Shown here piece by piece: positions 34,701 through 45,238 of a stretch of 64,000 nucleotides of DNA (within the stretch, counting starts at the first letter, position 1; each line of letters begins with the position of its first letter). The stretch covers positions 34,367-98,366 of the forward strand of contig NZ_QVMI01000036.1 in assembly GCF_010500965.1 (NCBI RefSeq), given 5' to 3'. Both the position numbers and the translations under genes were made by a program. Below the pieces are notes generated by a model. That model ran no database searches, was not told the origin of the DNA, and saw only the letters and a list, made by a program, of their open reading frames with translations. This DNA is from Bacteroides sp. 51. Its GTDB lineage: Bacteria; Bacteroidota; Bacteroidia; Bacteroidales; Bacteroidaceae.

Positions 34701-36734
34701 ATGAAAGTGAGAAATTTATATAAAATTCTTGCGGCTATAATCCTGTTGACTGGACTATCGGCCTGTGATGACTTTCTGGATCGCGAACCGAAGGCGAAGA
34801 TTGCTCCCGAAACATATTTCGTAAATGCATCACAAATGCGTTCTTACTGCGACGCATTGTACTCGGATATTCTGCCCTCACATGGAACAGGCAATACGTA
34901 TGGTATCTTTGCACAAGACGCAGGTACAGACAATCAAACGGGGAAAGATGTGCACAACCGTTTTACAAGCGATCTCTGGAAAGTGCCTAACAAAGAAGGA
35001 AACAATTGGCTATTTACACATATCTATAAGTGTAATTTTTTCTTAGCCAATGTACTACCACGTTATGGAGAGGCGGCAGACGGTAGTGCCAATATCATTG
35101 AGGGCGACCTCAACGAGATTAAGCATTATCTGGGTGAGATGTACTTCTTGCGCGCTTGTGAATACTTTAAGCGTTACCAGATGTTTGGTGACTTTCCTAT
35201 AATCACCGAACCGCTTCCTGACAATATGGAAATACTTACCGAGGCTAGTATGCGTAAACCGCGTAACGAGGTGGCGCGTTTTATTCTTGCCGATCTGGAT
35301 AAAGCTATCGACCTGTTGGGTGCTAAAACCATGTCTACTATCCGTATTGGCAAAGATGCAGCTATTTTACTGAAATCGCGTGTGGCACTTGTTGAAGGTA
35401 CCTGGCTGAAGTACTTCAAAGGTACAGCTTTTGTGCCGGGTGGTGAAGGATGGCCAGGAGCTGAAAAGGAGTATAATGCAGGATATCAATATCCCACAGG
35501 TAGCATCGATGGCGAAATAAATTACTTCCTCGATATAGCTATGGAAACATCGAAAACCATTGCCGAGGCATATAAGGGAAAGTTGACAAAAAACACGGGT
35601 AGCCTGCAGCAATCAGCTACCGAAACTCCCAATCCATACTATGACATGTTTGCACAAGACGATTTGTCGTCTGTTTCTGAGGTACTTCTGTGGCGCCAGT
35701 ATGCACAGAACCTGGTGGATCACAACGTAAATGTGTATGCCAACCAAGGTAATAATAGTGTAGGTGTAACTCGCGCTTACGTAAACAACTTCCTGATGGC
35801 CGACGGTACACCAGTGTACACGCATGGCACGTATGCTAACGGCGATGGATATTATATGGGTGACAAGGAGATTGCTGATGTACGCCGGAATCGCGATTCT
35901 CGCTTGGTACTTTTTCTCAAAGAGCCGGGACAAAAGAATATCTTGTACGAAAATCCGATTGGTACTGAGGCTTGGCTGACGGAGCCTTATCCAAAGGTAA
36001 CAACAAACGATCGCGGATCGGTTACGGGTTATTTGTTGCGCAAAGGGGCATCATTCAACCAGAAGCATTATCTGAACAGTCATGGATTCACTGCATCAAT
36101 CGGCTATCGGGCCACTGAAGCTTTGCTCAACTATATGGAGGCGAGCTATGAACGCAATGGTACACTTGATGCTGCGGCACGAGAATATTGGCAGATCATC
36201 CGTCGACGAGCACACGTGAGCGATGATATCGATGCCACGATTGCCGCTACCATTATGACAAATGAAGCCCCCAATGATTGGGGAGCATACTCAGCCGGGC
36301 AATTGCTGACGGATGCCACCCTGTATAATATACGCCGTGAACGTCGCAGCGAATTGCTGGCAGAAGGATTGCGCTACATGGATCTTTGCCGTTGGAGAGC
36401 AATGGATCAGTTGATGTCTACACCGGCTTACCACATAGAGGGATTCCACCTTTGGGGAACGTCAATGGAAAGCTGGTACACAGATTTGGTTGCCGATGAA
36501 ACGGATGCGGCAACAGTCTCCTCACGTGATAAGAGCGAATATCTTCGTCCATACCAGAAGACGCCTAAGCAAAGTGGATACAACGGACTGACGTGGAAAA
36601 TGGCGCACTACCTCACGCCAATAATGGTGAACCAGTTCCTGCTGACAGCATCGGATGGCAAGAGTGTGGAAACATCGCCTATCTATCAAAATCCATACTG
36701 GCCGGTAGAGGCAGATCAATCGGCAAGAAAATAA
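34701..36734 (+). CDS. SusD/RagB-family glycan-binding lipoprotein
   Basis: 677 residues. The lipobox LSAC is followed by DDFLDREPKAKIAPETYF, the usual SusD start. TPR-like helices include EIKHYLGEMYFLRACEYF, and the C-terminal region has YNIRRERRSELLAEGLRYMDLCRW, a hallmark of the family. It is an outer-leaflet lipoprotein that caps the SusC channel and binds the incoming glycan. It is longer than typical SusD (about 550-600), within the range of larger members. It is followed by a terminator-like hairpin at 36758-36793. Confidence 0.97.
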   Translation: MKVRNLYKILAAIILLTGLSACDDFLDREPKAKIAPETYFVNASQMRSYCDALYSDILPSHGTGNTYGIFAQDAGTDNQTGKDVHNRFTSDLWKVPNKEGNNWLFTHIYKCNFFLANVLPRYGEAADGSANIIEGDLNEIKHYLGEMYFLRACEYFKRYQMFGDFPIITEPLPDNMEILTEASMRKPRNEVARFILADLDKAIDLLGAKTMSTIRIGKDAAILLKSRVALVEGTWLKYFKGTAFVPGGEGWPGAEKEYNAGYQYPTGSIDGEINYFLDIAMETSKTIAEAYKGKLTKNTGSLQQSATETPNPYYDMFAQDDLSSVSEVLLWRQYAQNLVDHNVNVYANQGNNSVGVTRAYVNNFLMADGTPVYTHGTYANGDGYYMGDKEIADVRRNRDSRLVLFLKEPGQKNILYENPIGTEAWLTEPYPKVTTNDRGSVTGYLLRKGASFNQKHYLNSHGFTASIGYRATEALLNYMEASYERNGTLDAAAREYWQIIRRRAHVSDDIDATIAATIMTNEAPNDWGAYSAGQLLTDATLYNIRRERRSELLAEGLRYMDLCRWRAMDQLMSTPAYHIEGFHLWGTSMESWYTDLVADETDAATVSSRDKSEYLRPYQKTPKQSGYNGLTWKMAHYLTPIMVNQFLLTASDGKSVETSPIYQNPYWPVEADQSARK

Positions 36735-36757
36735 TGGTAGAAAGAACAGGATGACAC

Positions 36758-36793
36758 AGAGGTCACTTCTGAAAATAGGCGGAAGTGACCTCT
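36758..36793 (+). terminator. Hairpin after susD
   Basis: A perfect 12-bp stem AGAGGTCACTTC (36758-36769) with GAAGTGACCTCT (36782-36793), then TCTTT. It probably reduces read-through from the highly expressed susCD pair into the enzyme genes, a common layout in such loci. Confidence 0.75.
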
Positions 36794-36838
36794 TCTTTAA
36801 CGATATAGGTATTATTTAATAAATCACTCCATTAAAGT

Positions 36839-38218
36839 ATGAAACATTGTATTTTAATATGTATCTTTTTCTTTGCCGGCTGTACGGTTAACTCTACCGA
36901 GGATTACCATAAACTTATTCGCAACGGCGTTCCTTGGTACGATACCGATGGCAACATTGTAAATGCACATGGTGCCTGCATTGTGGAAGATGGTGGTCGC
37001 TATTATCTTTTTGGAGAGTGGAAATCTGATCAGTCTAATGCCTTTCCGGGATTTAGCTGTTACTCTTCGGACGATTTAGTAACCTGGAAGTTCGAGAATG
37101 TGGTTTTAGGGGTTCAGCCCGAAGGCATCCTCGGTCCTAATCGCGTGGGCGAACGTGTAAAAGTCATGAAATGCCCATCCACAGGTGAGTATGTGATGTA
37201 TATGCATGCCGATGATATGGGATACAAAGATCCGCATATCGGCTATGCGACTTGCAAAACTATTGCCGGAGACTATGAGTTTCATGGTCCTCTGCTTTTT
37301 GAAGGTGAACCCATTCGCCGCTGGGATATGGGTACTTTTCAGGATACTGACGGGACAGGGTATTTACTGATTCATCATGGAATCATTTACCGGTTGAGCG
37401 AAGATTACCGTTCAGCCGAAGCTAAAATATTGGAGCATTTGCAAGCTTCAGGCGAATCGCCTGCTATGTTCAAAAAGAACGGTCTTTACTACCTCCTTTA
37501 CTCCGATCTCACCAGTTGGGAGAAAAACGACAACTACTATTTTACAGCTTCATCTATCGAAGGTCCCTGGACACGTCAAGGTTTCTTTGCTCCTCAAGGT
37601 AGCCTCACTTACTATTCGCAAACCACTTTTGTATTTCCACTGGTGCGCGGTACGGATACCATTCCAATGTTTATGGGCGACCGTTGGTCGTATCCTCATC
37701 AGGCATCCGCTGCTACTTATGTCTGGATGCCTATGTCGGTCGATGGCGAGCATCTTTCCATCCCTGAGTATTGGCAAAGCTGGGATGTTGATAAATTGCA
37801 ACAGGTCGATCCCCTAAAGGGAAGCACCCCAATCGTCCGAAATCGTTTCAAACTAAATAACGAGACCGATTGGAATACAGACAACGGTCAGTTAACTTCA
37901 AGGGTTGAAGGTAGTACACTCGAGGCTTCTTTCCGGGGTACTCGTATAGCCATCGTTGGCGAATCGAATGCCAACAGTGGTTATGCCCGCATTCGTATAT
38001 TGAATGCCAATAAACAGGAAGTTCTTTCTACATTGGTTGATTTTTATAGCAAGAAAACAGATCGGAATATGCGTTTTCTAAGTCCGGTGCTTCCTTTAAC
38101 TGATTATACACTGCAAATAGAAGTAACCGGTGTAATGCCTGTGTGGAGCGATAAGAGCAAAGCGCGGTTTGGAAGTACAGATAGCTTTGTAACTGTGGAT
38201 GACATTGTGGCATGGTAA
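36839..38218 (+). CDS. Glycoside hydrolase, family 43-like, lipoprotein
   Basis: 459 residues. Lipobox FFAGC (about residue 15). Residues 20-310 form a five-bladed propeller as in GH43: GVPWYDTDGNIVNAHGACIV, RYYLFGEWKS, CYSSDDLVTWKFENVVL, RWDMGTFQDTDGTGYLL, SGESPAMFKKNGLYYLLYSD with a probable catalytic-acid Glu, and SIEGPWTRQGFF. The AHG form of the first blade is typical of the subfamilies around exo-beta-1,3-galactosidases (GH43_24/34), so galactosidase activity is plausible. Residues 320-459 are a beta-rich carbohydrate-binding-like module. It is probably surface or periplasmic and acts on glycans imported by SusCD. Confidence 0.8.
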   Translation: MKHCILICIFFFAGCTVNSTEDYHKLIRNGVPWYDTDGNIVNAHGACIVEDGGRYYLFGEWKSDQSNAFPGFSCYSSDDLVTWKFENVVLGVQPEGILGPNRVGERVKVMKCPSTGEYVMYMHADDMGYKDPHIGYATCKTIAGDYEFHGPLLFEGEPIRRWDMGTFQDTDGTGYLLIHHGIIYRLSEDYRSAEAKILEHLQASGESPAMFKKNGLYYLLYSDLTSWEKNDNYYFTASSIEGPWTRQGFFAPQGSLTYYSQTTFVFPLVRGTDTIPMFMGDRWSYPHQASAATYVWMPMSVDGEHLSIPEYWQSWDVDKLQQVDPLKGSTPIVRNRFKLNNETDWNTDNGQLTSRVEGSTLEASFRGTRIAIVGESNANSGYARIRILNANKQEVLSTLVDFYSKKTDRNMRFLSPVLPLTDYTLQIEVTGVMPVWSDKSKARFGSTDSFVTVDDIVAW

Positions 38219-38244
38219 CTCTATAAATAGAAGATATAAATCTT

Positions 38245-40671
38245 ATGAAACTAAAATATATTTTTCTTATAGTCTTTCTTCTTCCAGCAACAGTAAGACT
38301 TCTTTCTCAAGAATACGGACGGAGCATTCAAAACATAAATTTGGGCTGGAAATTTCATGCAGGTGATTTACCCGATGGGGCTAACCTTGCACTGGACGAT
38401 TCACTGTGGCAGAATGTGGACTTGCCACACGACTTCCAGATTGGGCAGCCCTGGGTTGAGCCCGATCCAACCGAGACTGGTAGCCTCAATCCGGCAGCCA
38501 ACACTCGCACACGTCTTAGTGCTCGTGGATACAAAGAAATGGGAACGGGTTGGTATCGTAAAACCTTCGTCCCACATCTCTCATGGAAAGACCGTAAAGT
38601 GCTACTTGATTTTGAAGGAATCATGCTGGTAGGCGATGTTTGGCTCAATGGTATGAAAATAGGAGAAACCAATTATGGGTACCTTGGTTTCGAAATAGAT
38701 ATAACAAAATATCTTCGGTTTGATACTGAGAATGTTATTGCTGTGCGAGCTGATACCCAATCGCCAAAAAACTCCCGATGGTACACTGGTGGTGGGCTAT
38801 TTCGTGATGTGAATTTCATTATAACAAATGCCGATGCTTCTTTTGCCCGGCACGGTATATACATCACCACTCCAAAGATAACCGCCCGGCAGGCAACCGT
38901 GGCTATTCAAACTGAAATAGAAAACAATTCCGGTCGGGATCTTGATACGGAAATTTGCGTCCGTGTTTTCGACCCCGAAGGTCACCTAATAGTTGAACAG
39001 ACACATCCTTTGCTATTGGGAAAAGGCTATAGGGTACGCGAATACCCGTTACCGCAGCTTACTATAGAGATGCCTAAGCTTTGGTCTTGTGAAACTCCTA
39101 ACCTGTATGTTGCTGAAATTACAATCCGCAATCGTATAACAAATGAGGAAATCATAGATCGACTGACGGAAACTTTCGGAATACGATCCATAGCCTACTC
39201 ACCACATTCCGGTTTTGAACTAAACGGGAAGAAAGTACTACTCAAAGGAATTGCCAATCATCATGAACTTGGGGCCTTGGGAGCTGCTGCCTATGAACGT
39301 GCCATTGAGAAACGTTTTCAGCTACTCAAGGCTTTTGGTGTTAATCATATCCGTTGCTCCCACAATCCTTACAGCAAAAGTTTTCTCAAGCTGGCTGATA
39401 CATACGGTATACTCATCGTGGATGAGCTTTTTGATAAGTGGAGTCAACAATATGCCGGTTATCGCATCCCCTGGATGCAATTATGGCCACAAGCCATCCC
39501 TGAGTTTATCAAGCGAAGCCGTAATCACCCTTCTGTTATTATGTGGAGCTTGGGTAACGAACTGCAAATGTGGTGGGAGAACGAATATTACGACTGGGGA
39601 GTAACACCCTATAAACTCCAGGATGTTTTGGTGAAAAGGTATGATAAAACCCGTCCCACTACCGTAGCCATGTTTCCACGCCGTCGCAACGGAAATGCGG
39701 ATTTACCACCTGAACTGGCTCTCGAAACAGAAATAACCAGTTACAACTATCGCTACAAAGACTTTAAAGAGGATAGCCGGATGTATCCCAATAAAATATT
39801 CTACCAAAGCGAAGCTAGTGTCAATGGTATGGGTCCCAATTATTACGGAATGGAACTTGATAAAGTAATCGGTTTGGCTTATTGGGGAGCAATAGACTAC
39901 CTCGGAGAGTCGGGCGGTTGGCCGCGTAAAGGCTGGGATCGTGGAGTGTTTCAGATGTCTTTAGAACCGAAGCCCCAGGCCTGGCTTATGAAAAGCCTCT
40001 TCGATGATACTCCTGTAGTGCATATGAGCGTAATGAACAAAGCTGATAATAACCCCGAGGTTTGGAATGAGGTTAAAGTAGGTATACTGCCTTTAACCGA
40101 TCACTGGAACTATGAACAAGGAAGTATAGTGGACCTTTATATTTATACCAATGCTGATGAAGTTGAACTGATTATTAACAACAAATCTGTGGGTGTTAGG
40201 GAAAACGAAAAGGATAATCCGGAAAAGCGCAATATTATACATTGGTCTGATATCGGTTATCAGCAGGGAAATATCACAGCTATTGCACGTATAAACGGCA
40301 AAGAAGTAGCTCGTCATAAACTGGAGACCACAGGCAAACCTGTTGCTCTACAATTAGAAGCAGATAACTGCAATTGGCAGGCTGACGGATTGGACTTGCA
40401 ACATATACGCGTTTTCGCAGTCGACTCTAAAGGTCGCCGGGTACATCAGGCAGAACACGCTGTGAGTTTCCAATTGCAAGGCGATGCTCGTATTGTTGCT
40501 GTGGATAATGGAGACATTCGTTCCGAAGAACTACACGTGGGACATGAACGACGGCTCTATCAAGGTAGCGCACTTGTTATTTTACGGGCGGGTTGTAACC
40601 CTGGCAGTGTTATGCTTACGGCCTCTACGCAGGGGCTTAAGCCGGCAAAGTTGAAGCTATCCACTCATTAG
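38245..40671 (+). CDS. Glycoside hydrolase family 2 (beta-galactosidase-like)
   Basis: 808 residues with an N-terminal signal (MKLKYIFLIVFLLPATVRLL). The sugar-binding domain (25-190) has WKFHAGDLPDG and VDLPHDFQI. Next come a beta-sandwich (200-310) and a TIM barrel (320-600) with GIANHHELGALG, IRCSHNPYSKSFLKLAD and the acid/base Glu439 in MWSLGNE. The nucleophile is Glu523 in FYQSEASVNG. C-terminal beta-sandwich modules (610-808) are like DUF4982 and bacterial Ig domains. It lies 26 bp after the GH43-like gene. Likely a periplasmic exo-beta-galactosidase or related enzyme; family 2 also includes glucuronidases and mannosidases. Confidence 0.92.
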   Translation: MKLKYIFLIVFLLPATVRLLSQEYGRSIQNINLGWKFHAGDLPDGANLALDDSLWQNVDLPHDFQIGQPWVEPDPTETGSLNPAANTRTRLSARGYKEMGTGWYRKTFVPHLSWKDRKVLLDFEGIMLVGDVWLNGMKIGETNYGYLGFEIDITKYLRFDTENVIAVRADTQSPKNSRWYTGGGLFRDVNFIITNADASFARHGIYITTPKITARQATVAIQTEIENNSGRDLDTEICVRVFDPEGHLIVEQTHPLLLGKGYRVREYPLPQLTIEMPKLWSCETPNLYVAEITIRNRITNEEIIDRLTETFGIRSIAYSPHSGFELNGKKVLLKGIANHHELGALGAAAYERAIEKRFQLLKAFGVNHIRCSHNPYSKSFLKLADTYGILIVDELFDKWSQQYAGYRIPWMQLWPQAIPEFIKRSRNHPSVIMWSLGNELQMWWENEYYDWGVTPYKLQDVLVKRYDKTRPTTVAMFPRRRNGNADLPPELALETEITSYNYRYKDFKEDSRMYPNKIFYQSEASVNGMGPNYYGMELDKVIGLAYWGAIDYLGESGGWPRKGWDRGVFQMSLEPKPQAWLMKSLFDDTPVVHMSVMNKADNNPEVWNEVKVGILPLTDHWNYEQGSIVDLYIYTNADEVELIINNKSVGVRENEKDNPEKRNIIHWSDIGYQQGNITAIARINGKEVARHKLETTGKPVALQLEADNCNWQADGLDLQHIRVFAVDSKGRRVHQAEHAVSFQLQGDARIVAVDNGDIRSEELHVGHERRLYQGSALVILRAGCNPGSVMLTASTQGLKPAKLKLSTH

Positions 40672-40691
40672 TACCAACTATATACAAGAGG

Positions 40692-40729
40692 AAAAAACCG
40701 TTCGATAGATGATTATCAGGCGGTTTTTT
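40692..40729 (+). terminator. Terminator after GH2 gene
   Basis: Stem AAAAAACCG (40692-40700) with CGGTTTTTT (40721-40729), then T. It ends the susC-to-GH2 unit and makes the regulator a separate unit. Confidence 0.8.
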
Positions 40730-40768
40730 TATCTTTGTGACGAGATAATCATCCGCAATAAACAAACT

Positions 40769-43700
40769 ATGAAACACCGATTTATTTTAATAGTTACCTT
40801 TTGTATCTGCTTACTCAAGACTGTTTCAGCCTCGGTAGACATACGTTCCTCCTTTTTTACTATAAATGAAGGTTTAGCCGACAATCTGGTGCGCCATATT
40901 TACCAGGATAGTAAAGGCTTTATTTGGATGAGTACCCTTAACGGTTTAAGTCGATATGATGGCTATTCCTTCGTTACATTTCGCCCGGAAAAAGGTCAGC
41001 ACATATCATTGGCCGATAGACATGTGCTTGAGGTGTCTGAAGATAATAATGGATTCCTTTGGGTTAAAACATCTCCCGAACTCTACAGTTGCTATGACCT
41101 ACGACGCAATTACTTTGTCGATTTTACTGGATGTGGAGAATACAAAGACAAATATACGGGAATGCTGAACACGACGAATGGCGATACATGGTTATGGCAC
41201 AATCTGTATGGGTGTAGAAAAATCAGTTACAATAAAGGTGAATTCTCTTCGGTAGTTTTCAGAAAGGAAAATGGAAAACTTCCGGAAAATAATGTTACCC
41301 AATTGCTGGAAGATAGCTTGGATAATGTCTGGATATGCACTCAAAGTGGCATAATCAAGGTCTATAATGATCAAACTGAAATATTGGTCAGAGAACTTCA
41401 TATATTATCTGCTTTCATCCACGAATCACATTTAATCTTTCTTACAGCACAAGGTGATGTCTATCGTCAGAGTATAAATGGAGGAGAAGCCCGGTTTGTT
41501 ATGAGTTTGGCTAATGCCGGTCAACCTTTTCGGACTATTACAAATTTTCGTTTCCGTGATAAATGGATAATAGTGACCAAGCAAAACACGCAGGTCTTTG
41601 ATCTTTCTACTTTGGAACCTGTAAATGATCGTTCTTTTGACATGCCTGATGCCCATAGACAATGGGATAATGCCGGAAATCTGTGGCTTTATAATAGTTA
41701 TGGTCAGCTTCGCTTTTTCAATTCAAAGAACGGAAACGTCAGGAATTTCGATTTTATGCTTTCCAACGAATTGATTCATGTAAAATGGTTTAATGTTATT
41801 CAAGACAGTCGCGGACTACTCTGGATTGCTACTTACGACAAAGGCCTGTATATTTATGATCCGGATACAGATGAGATGGCGCGCTACACCTACCAGCAGG
41901 CAGGATACAACCAGATAAACTCAAACAATCTGGTTTATATTATGGAGGATCGTACGGGAAGTATCTGGGTAAGTTCAGAGTCGTCGGGTGTTTCGCATCT
42001 TTCTATTGTGAATGGTGGAGAGTCGCGTATCTATCCCGATAATAATCAACTCATCAACCAATCCAGTTCCATTCGTATGCTGACGCAGATGAATAATGGC
42101 GAAATATGGATGGGAAACCGCAAAGGTTATTTATATAAATATAATGCCGGATTGACGAAAAAAACATATAGCGGTAAATACTGCTCTACCATGGTTGTTC
42201 GTGCTCTTCAAGACGCATCAGGCAAATTGTGGGTAGGAACGGGTGGGGACGGACTTTGCATTGATGGTCGTTGGTATGTGAACGAACCTGATAACTCCCA
42301 TTCGTTAAGCCATAATAAAATCTCTGATATATTTTGTGATCATAAAGACAGAATGTGGGTTGCCACCTTTGGTGGTGGTTTAGAGCTGGCTATTCCTTCG
42401 GATAACGGGCGATATGTCTTTAAGCATTTTTTACAGGATAATTTCAGTCAGCGCGAAGTTCGTATAATTACGAGTGATAAAAATAACTGGATGTGGGTGG
42501 GTACCGATGATGGGGTCTGCGTGTTTCATCCAGACTCGTTGATACAAAATCCACATCATTTTTACCGCTATTCCTACGACAATGATTTTCTGCCGGGGAA
42601 TGAAGTTAAGTCTATTTTCTATGATAGCAAGGAACGTATTTGGCTTGGGACAATGGGTGGAGGTGTAAGTTTATGCATACCTAATGGCAATTATGACAAC
42701 TTGCAATTTGTTCATTATACCACAGCTGACGGTTTAATTAACAATATGCTATTGTCTATAATCGAAGATAAGGAAGGAAAGTTATGGATGACTACCGGTT
42801 ACGGCATGTCTCGTTTTACGCCCGAAACCGAGCATTTCGAAAATTTCATCTTTGGCACTTCAACTCCCGGCAATGTATATATTGAAAAGAGTTCCTTACT
42901 GCTCTCGGATGGACGTCTGCTTTTTGGAACCGATCATGGCTTGTTGGTTATTGATCCGACAAAAATAAAAAAACAACACAATATACCCAATGTAGTATTG
43001 ACCGATTTGAAAATCAATGGAATATCCACTCATCCTGGCGATACCGACTCTCCTTTGCAGCTTGCCATGAGTTATACCGAAGCGATAAACCTGAAACATT
43101 TTCAAAATTCTTTTATAGTAGAATTCTCCACATTGGATTATCAGACTTTAAATGGAACCAAGTTTACTTATATGCTCGAAGGTTTCGATAAAGAGTGGAA
43201 TAATGTATCACTGTTAAACTTTGCAGCGTACAAAAATCTTTCGCCCGGACACTATGTTCTTCATGTGAAAGCCTGTAATGCTGTGGGCACCTGGAGTGAT
43301 AAAGAAACAATACTGCAAATTACGATCGCCCCTCCTTCTTGGAAAACCATCTGGGCGTATATTCTTTATTGTATATTGATAATTGCAGCAGCATATGTAG
43401 CATATCGCACCATCTATAAGTTTAATACACTACGAAATCGTATACATTTCGAAAAACAGCTAACAGAATATAAACTGATTTTCTTCACAAATATCTCTCA
43501 TGAATTCCGTACACCGCTAACCCTCATACAAGGAGCACTCGAAAAGATAGAAAACGTAGGTAAGCTCCCCAAGGAACTGACTTACTCTATTCGAATTATG
43601 GAAAGGAATACCCAACGTATGTTGCGACTGGTAAATCAGTTACTCGAATTCCGAAAGATGCAGAATAAGAAGCTTTCGCTTTCCATTCAGGAGGTTGATG

Positions 43701-45049
43701 TAATAGCTTTCTTATACGATATATACGATAGCTTCAGCGAAACGGCCACAAAGAAGAAAATACAATTTAAGTTTGTTTCCTCTGTCGATTCTTGTCGCAT
43801 GTATATTGATCGAGGCAAGTTGGATAAGATTGTCTATAACTTACTTTCCAATGCATTCAAATATACACCTGACGAAGGAAGAATTACAATGTCTGTAATT
43901 GTAGATAAAATTCAGGATAAGCTAGTCATTACCGTTACCGATAATGGTATTGGTATTCCCAAAGAAAAACAATCTCAACTCTTTTCTCGATTTATGCAAA
44001 GTAATTTTTCTAATGATAGCATGGGGATTGGTTTGCACCTTACATATGAATTAGTTAATACACATAGAGGTAATATAACTTTCCATGAAAATGAAGGCGG
44101 TGGATCAGTATTTACGGTTTATCTGCCGTTATCTTCTTCTGGATATACGGAAAGCGATTTTCTGTCTTCCAATCCTTTGACTAAAGAGACGTTCATGTTG
44201 AAACGTTTTGCTACAGATCCTTTACAAGAAGAGGAACCTCATTTTATAACTCCTTTAAATAAAAAGAAAATCCTGATTATTGAGGATAATGTGGATGTAC
44301 GCGAATTCCTTGAAAGAGAGTTTAGTACTTATTTCGAAATCTATTCAGCGTCGAATGGCGTCTCTGGCCTTGAACAAGCACGAACATGCGATGCCGATCT
44401 CATCGTCTGTGATGTTCTGATGCCTGGGCTAAACGGATATGAAGTGACGCGGCGTATAAAGAATGATTTTGAAACCAGTCACATTCCTGTTGTCTTGTTA
44501 ACTGCCATGGATACAGCCGAAAATCAATTAGAAGGGGTTGAAAGTGGTGCAGATGCTTATATAACCAAACCATTCAGTCCTAAACTCCTATTGGCCAGAA
44601 TGTTTCAACTTATTAACCAAAGGGAAATATTACGGAAAAAGTTCGTCAGTAATCCAGGTATTGCACAACCTGTAATTTCTTCTGATACAGATAAGAAATT
44701 TCTGGAAAAACTGCATACTATAATAGAAATAAACATAGGTAATCCGGAACTTAATGCTGAGGACTTTGCTGCGAAAATGAATTTGGGTCGGACCTCTTTT
44801 TTTAGGAAAGTGCGCGGTGTCACTGGGTATTCTCCAAACGAATATATCCGGGTTATTAGAATAAAGAAATCTGCTGAGTTATTGTTAGATGGTCGTTATA
44901 ATGTAAGTGAAGTCTCTTATCAAGTTGGTTTTAGCCATCCATTTTATTTTAGTCGATGCTTTAAAGAGCAATTTGGAGTTTCACCTTCAATGTATATAAA
45001 ATCCGCCGGAGTCATAAATCTGGATAAAGATACTGAGGATATGGAATAG
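40769..45049 (+). CDS. Hybrid two-component system regulator (HTCS)
   Basis: 1426 residues from the ATG at 40769. The frame is open to 40709, but that region is part of the upstream terminator, and only 40769 gives an N-terminal signal (MKHRFILIVTFCICLL). Order: periplasmic two-component regulator propeller repeats (about 25-760, repeated IYQDSKGFIWMSTLNGLSRYD-type units), Y_Y_Y domain (about 790-855), membrane segment (IWAYILYCILIIAAAYVAY), HisKA with phospho-His911 (FTNISHEFRTPL), HATPase (NLLSNAFKYTP, DNGIGIP), receiver with phospho-acceptor Asp1215 (LIVCDVLMPG) and a C-terminal AraC-type helix-turn-helix. It senses a periplasmic oligosaccharide and activates the locus. Confidence 0.95.
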   Translation: MKHRFILIVTFCICLLKTVSASVDIRSSFFTINEGLADNLVRHIYQDSKGFIWMSTLNGLSRYDGYSFVTFRPEKGQHISLADRHVLEVSEDNNGFLWVKTSPELYSCYDLRRNYFVDFTGCGEYKDKYTGMLNTTNGDTWLWHNLYGCRKISYNKGEFSSVVFRKENGKLPENNVTQLLEDSLDNVWICTQSGIIKVYNDQTEILVRELHILSAFIHESHLIFLTAQGDVYRQSINGGEARFVMSLANAGQPFRTITNFRFRDKWIIVTKQNTQVFDLSTLEPVNDRSFDMPDAHRQWDNAGNLWLYNSYGQLRFFNSKNGNVRNFDFMLSNELIHVKWFNVIQDSRGLLWIATYDKGLYIYDPDTDEMARYTYQQAGYNQINSNNLVYIMEDRTGSIWVSSESSGVSHLSIVNGGESRIYPDNNQLINQSSSIRMLTQMNNGEIWMGNRKGYLYKYNAGLTKKTYSGKYCSTMVVRALQDASGKLWVGTGGDGLCIDGRWYVNEPDNSHSLSHNKISDIFCDHKDRMWVATFGGGLELAIPSDNGRYVFKHFLQDNFSQREVRIITSDKNNWMWVGTDDGVCVFHPDSLIQNPHHFYRYSYDNDFLPGNEVKSIFYDSKERIWLGTMGGGVSLCIPNGNYDNLQFVHYTTADGLINNMLLSIIEDKEGKLWMTTGYGMSRFTPETEHFENFIFGTSTPGNVYIEKSSLLLSDGRLLFGTDHGLLVIDPTKIKKQHNIPNVVLTDLKINGISTHPGDTDSPLQLAMSYTEAINLKHFQNSFIVEFSTLDYQTLNGTKFTYMLEGFDKEWNNVSLLNFAAYKNLSPGHYVLHVKACNAVGTWSDKETILQITIAPPSWKTIWAYILYCILIIAAAYVAYRTIYKFNTLRNRIHFEKQLTEYKLIFFTNISHEFRTPLTLIQGALEKIENVGKLPKELTYSIRIMERNTQRMLRLVNQLLEFRKMQNKKLSLSIQEVDVIAFLYDIYDSFSETATKKKIQFKFVSSVDSCRMYIDRGKLDKIVYNLLSNAFKYTPDEGRITMSVIVDKIQDKLVITVTDNGIGIPKEKQSQLFSRFMQSNFSNDSMGIGLHLTYELVNTHRGNITFHENEGGGSVFTVYLPLSSSGYTESDFLSSNPLTKETFMLKRFATDPLQEEEPHFITPLNKKKILIIEDNVDVREFLEREFSTYFEIYSASNGVSGLEQARTCDADLIVCDVLMPGLNGYEVTRRIKNDFETSHIPVVLLTAMDTAENQLEGVESGADAYITKPFSPKLLLARMFQLINQREILRKKFVSNPGIAQPVISSDTDKKFLEKLHTIIEINIGNPELNAEDFAAKMNLGRTSFFRKVRGVTGYSPNEYIRVIRIKKSAELLLDGRYNVSEVSYQVGFSHPFYFSRCFKEQFGVSPSMYIKSAGVINLDKDTEDME

Positions 45050-45238
45050 AAAATTTTCTACCTAATCAAATTCTGAGTGTTGGTGTTGAACTATTGGAAT
45101 CTGCCAAAAATAATAATATATTCGTTTGCTTTATCACTTTTTTAGAGATTATAATAAAAATCGTTCATTCCCTTATCTGTAAGTTCACAAGAGGATTTTG
45201 TAAGTCCATTTTTATAATTTCACAATAAACATTATACA

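Noticed and set aside
40709-40768. Upstream start for the hybrid regulator
   Set aside because: These codons fall within the terminator after the GH2 gene and would precede the signal peptide with a non-signal sequence.
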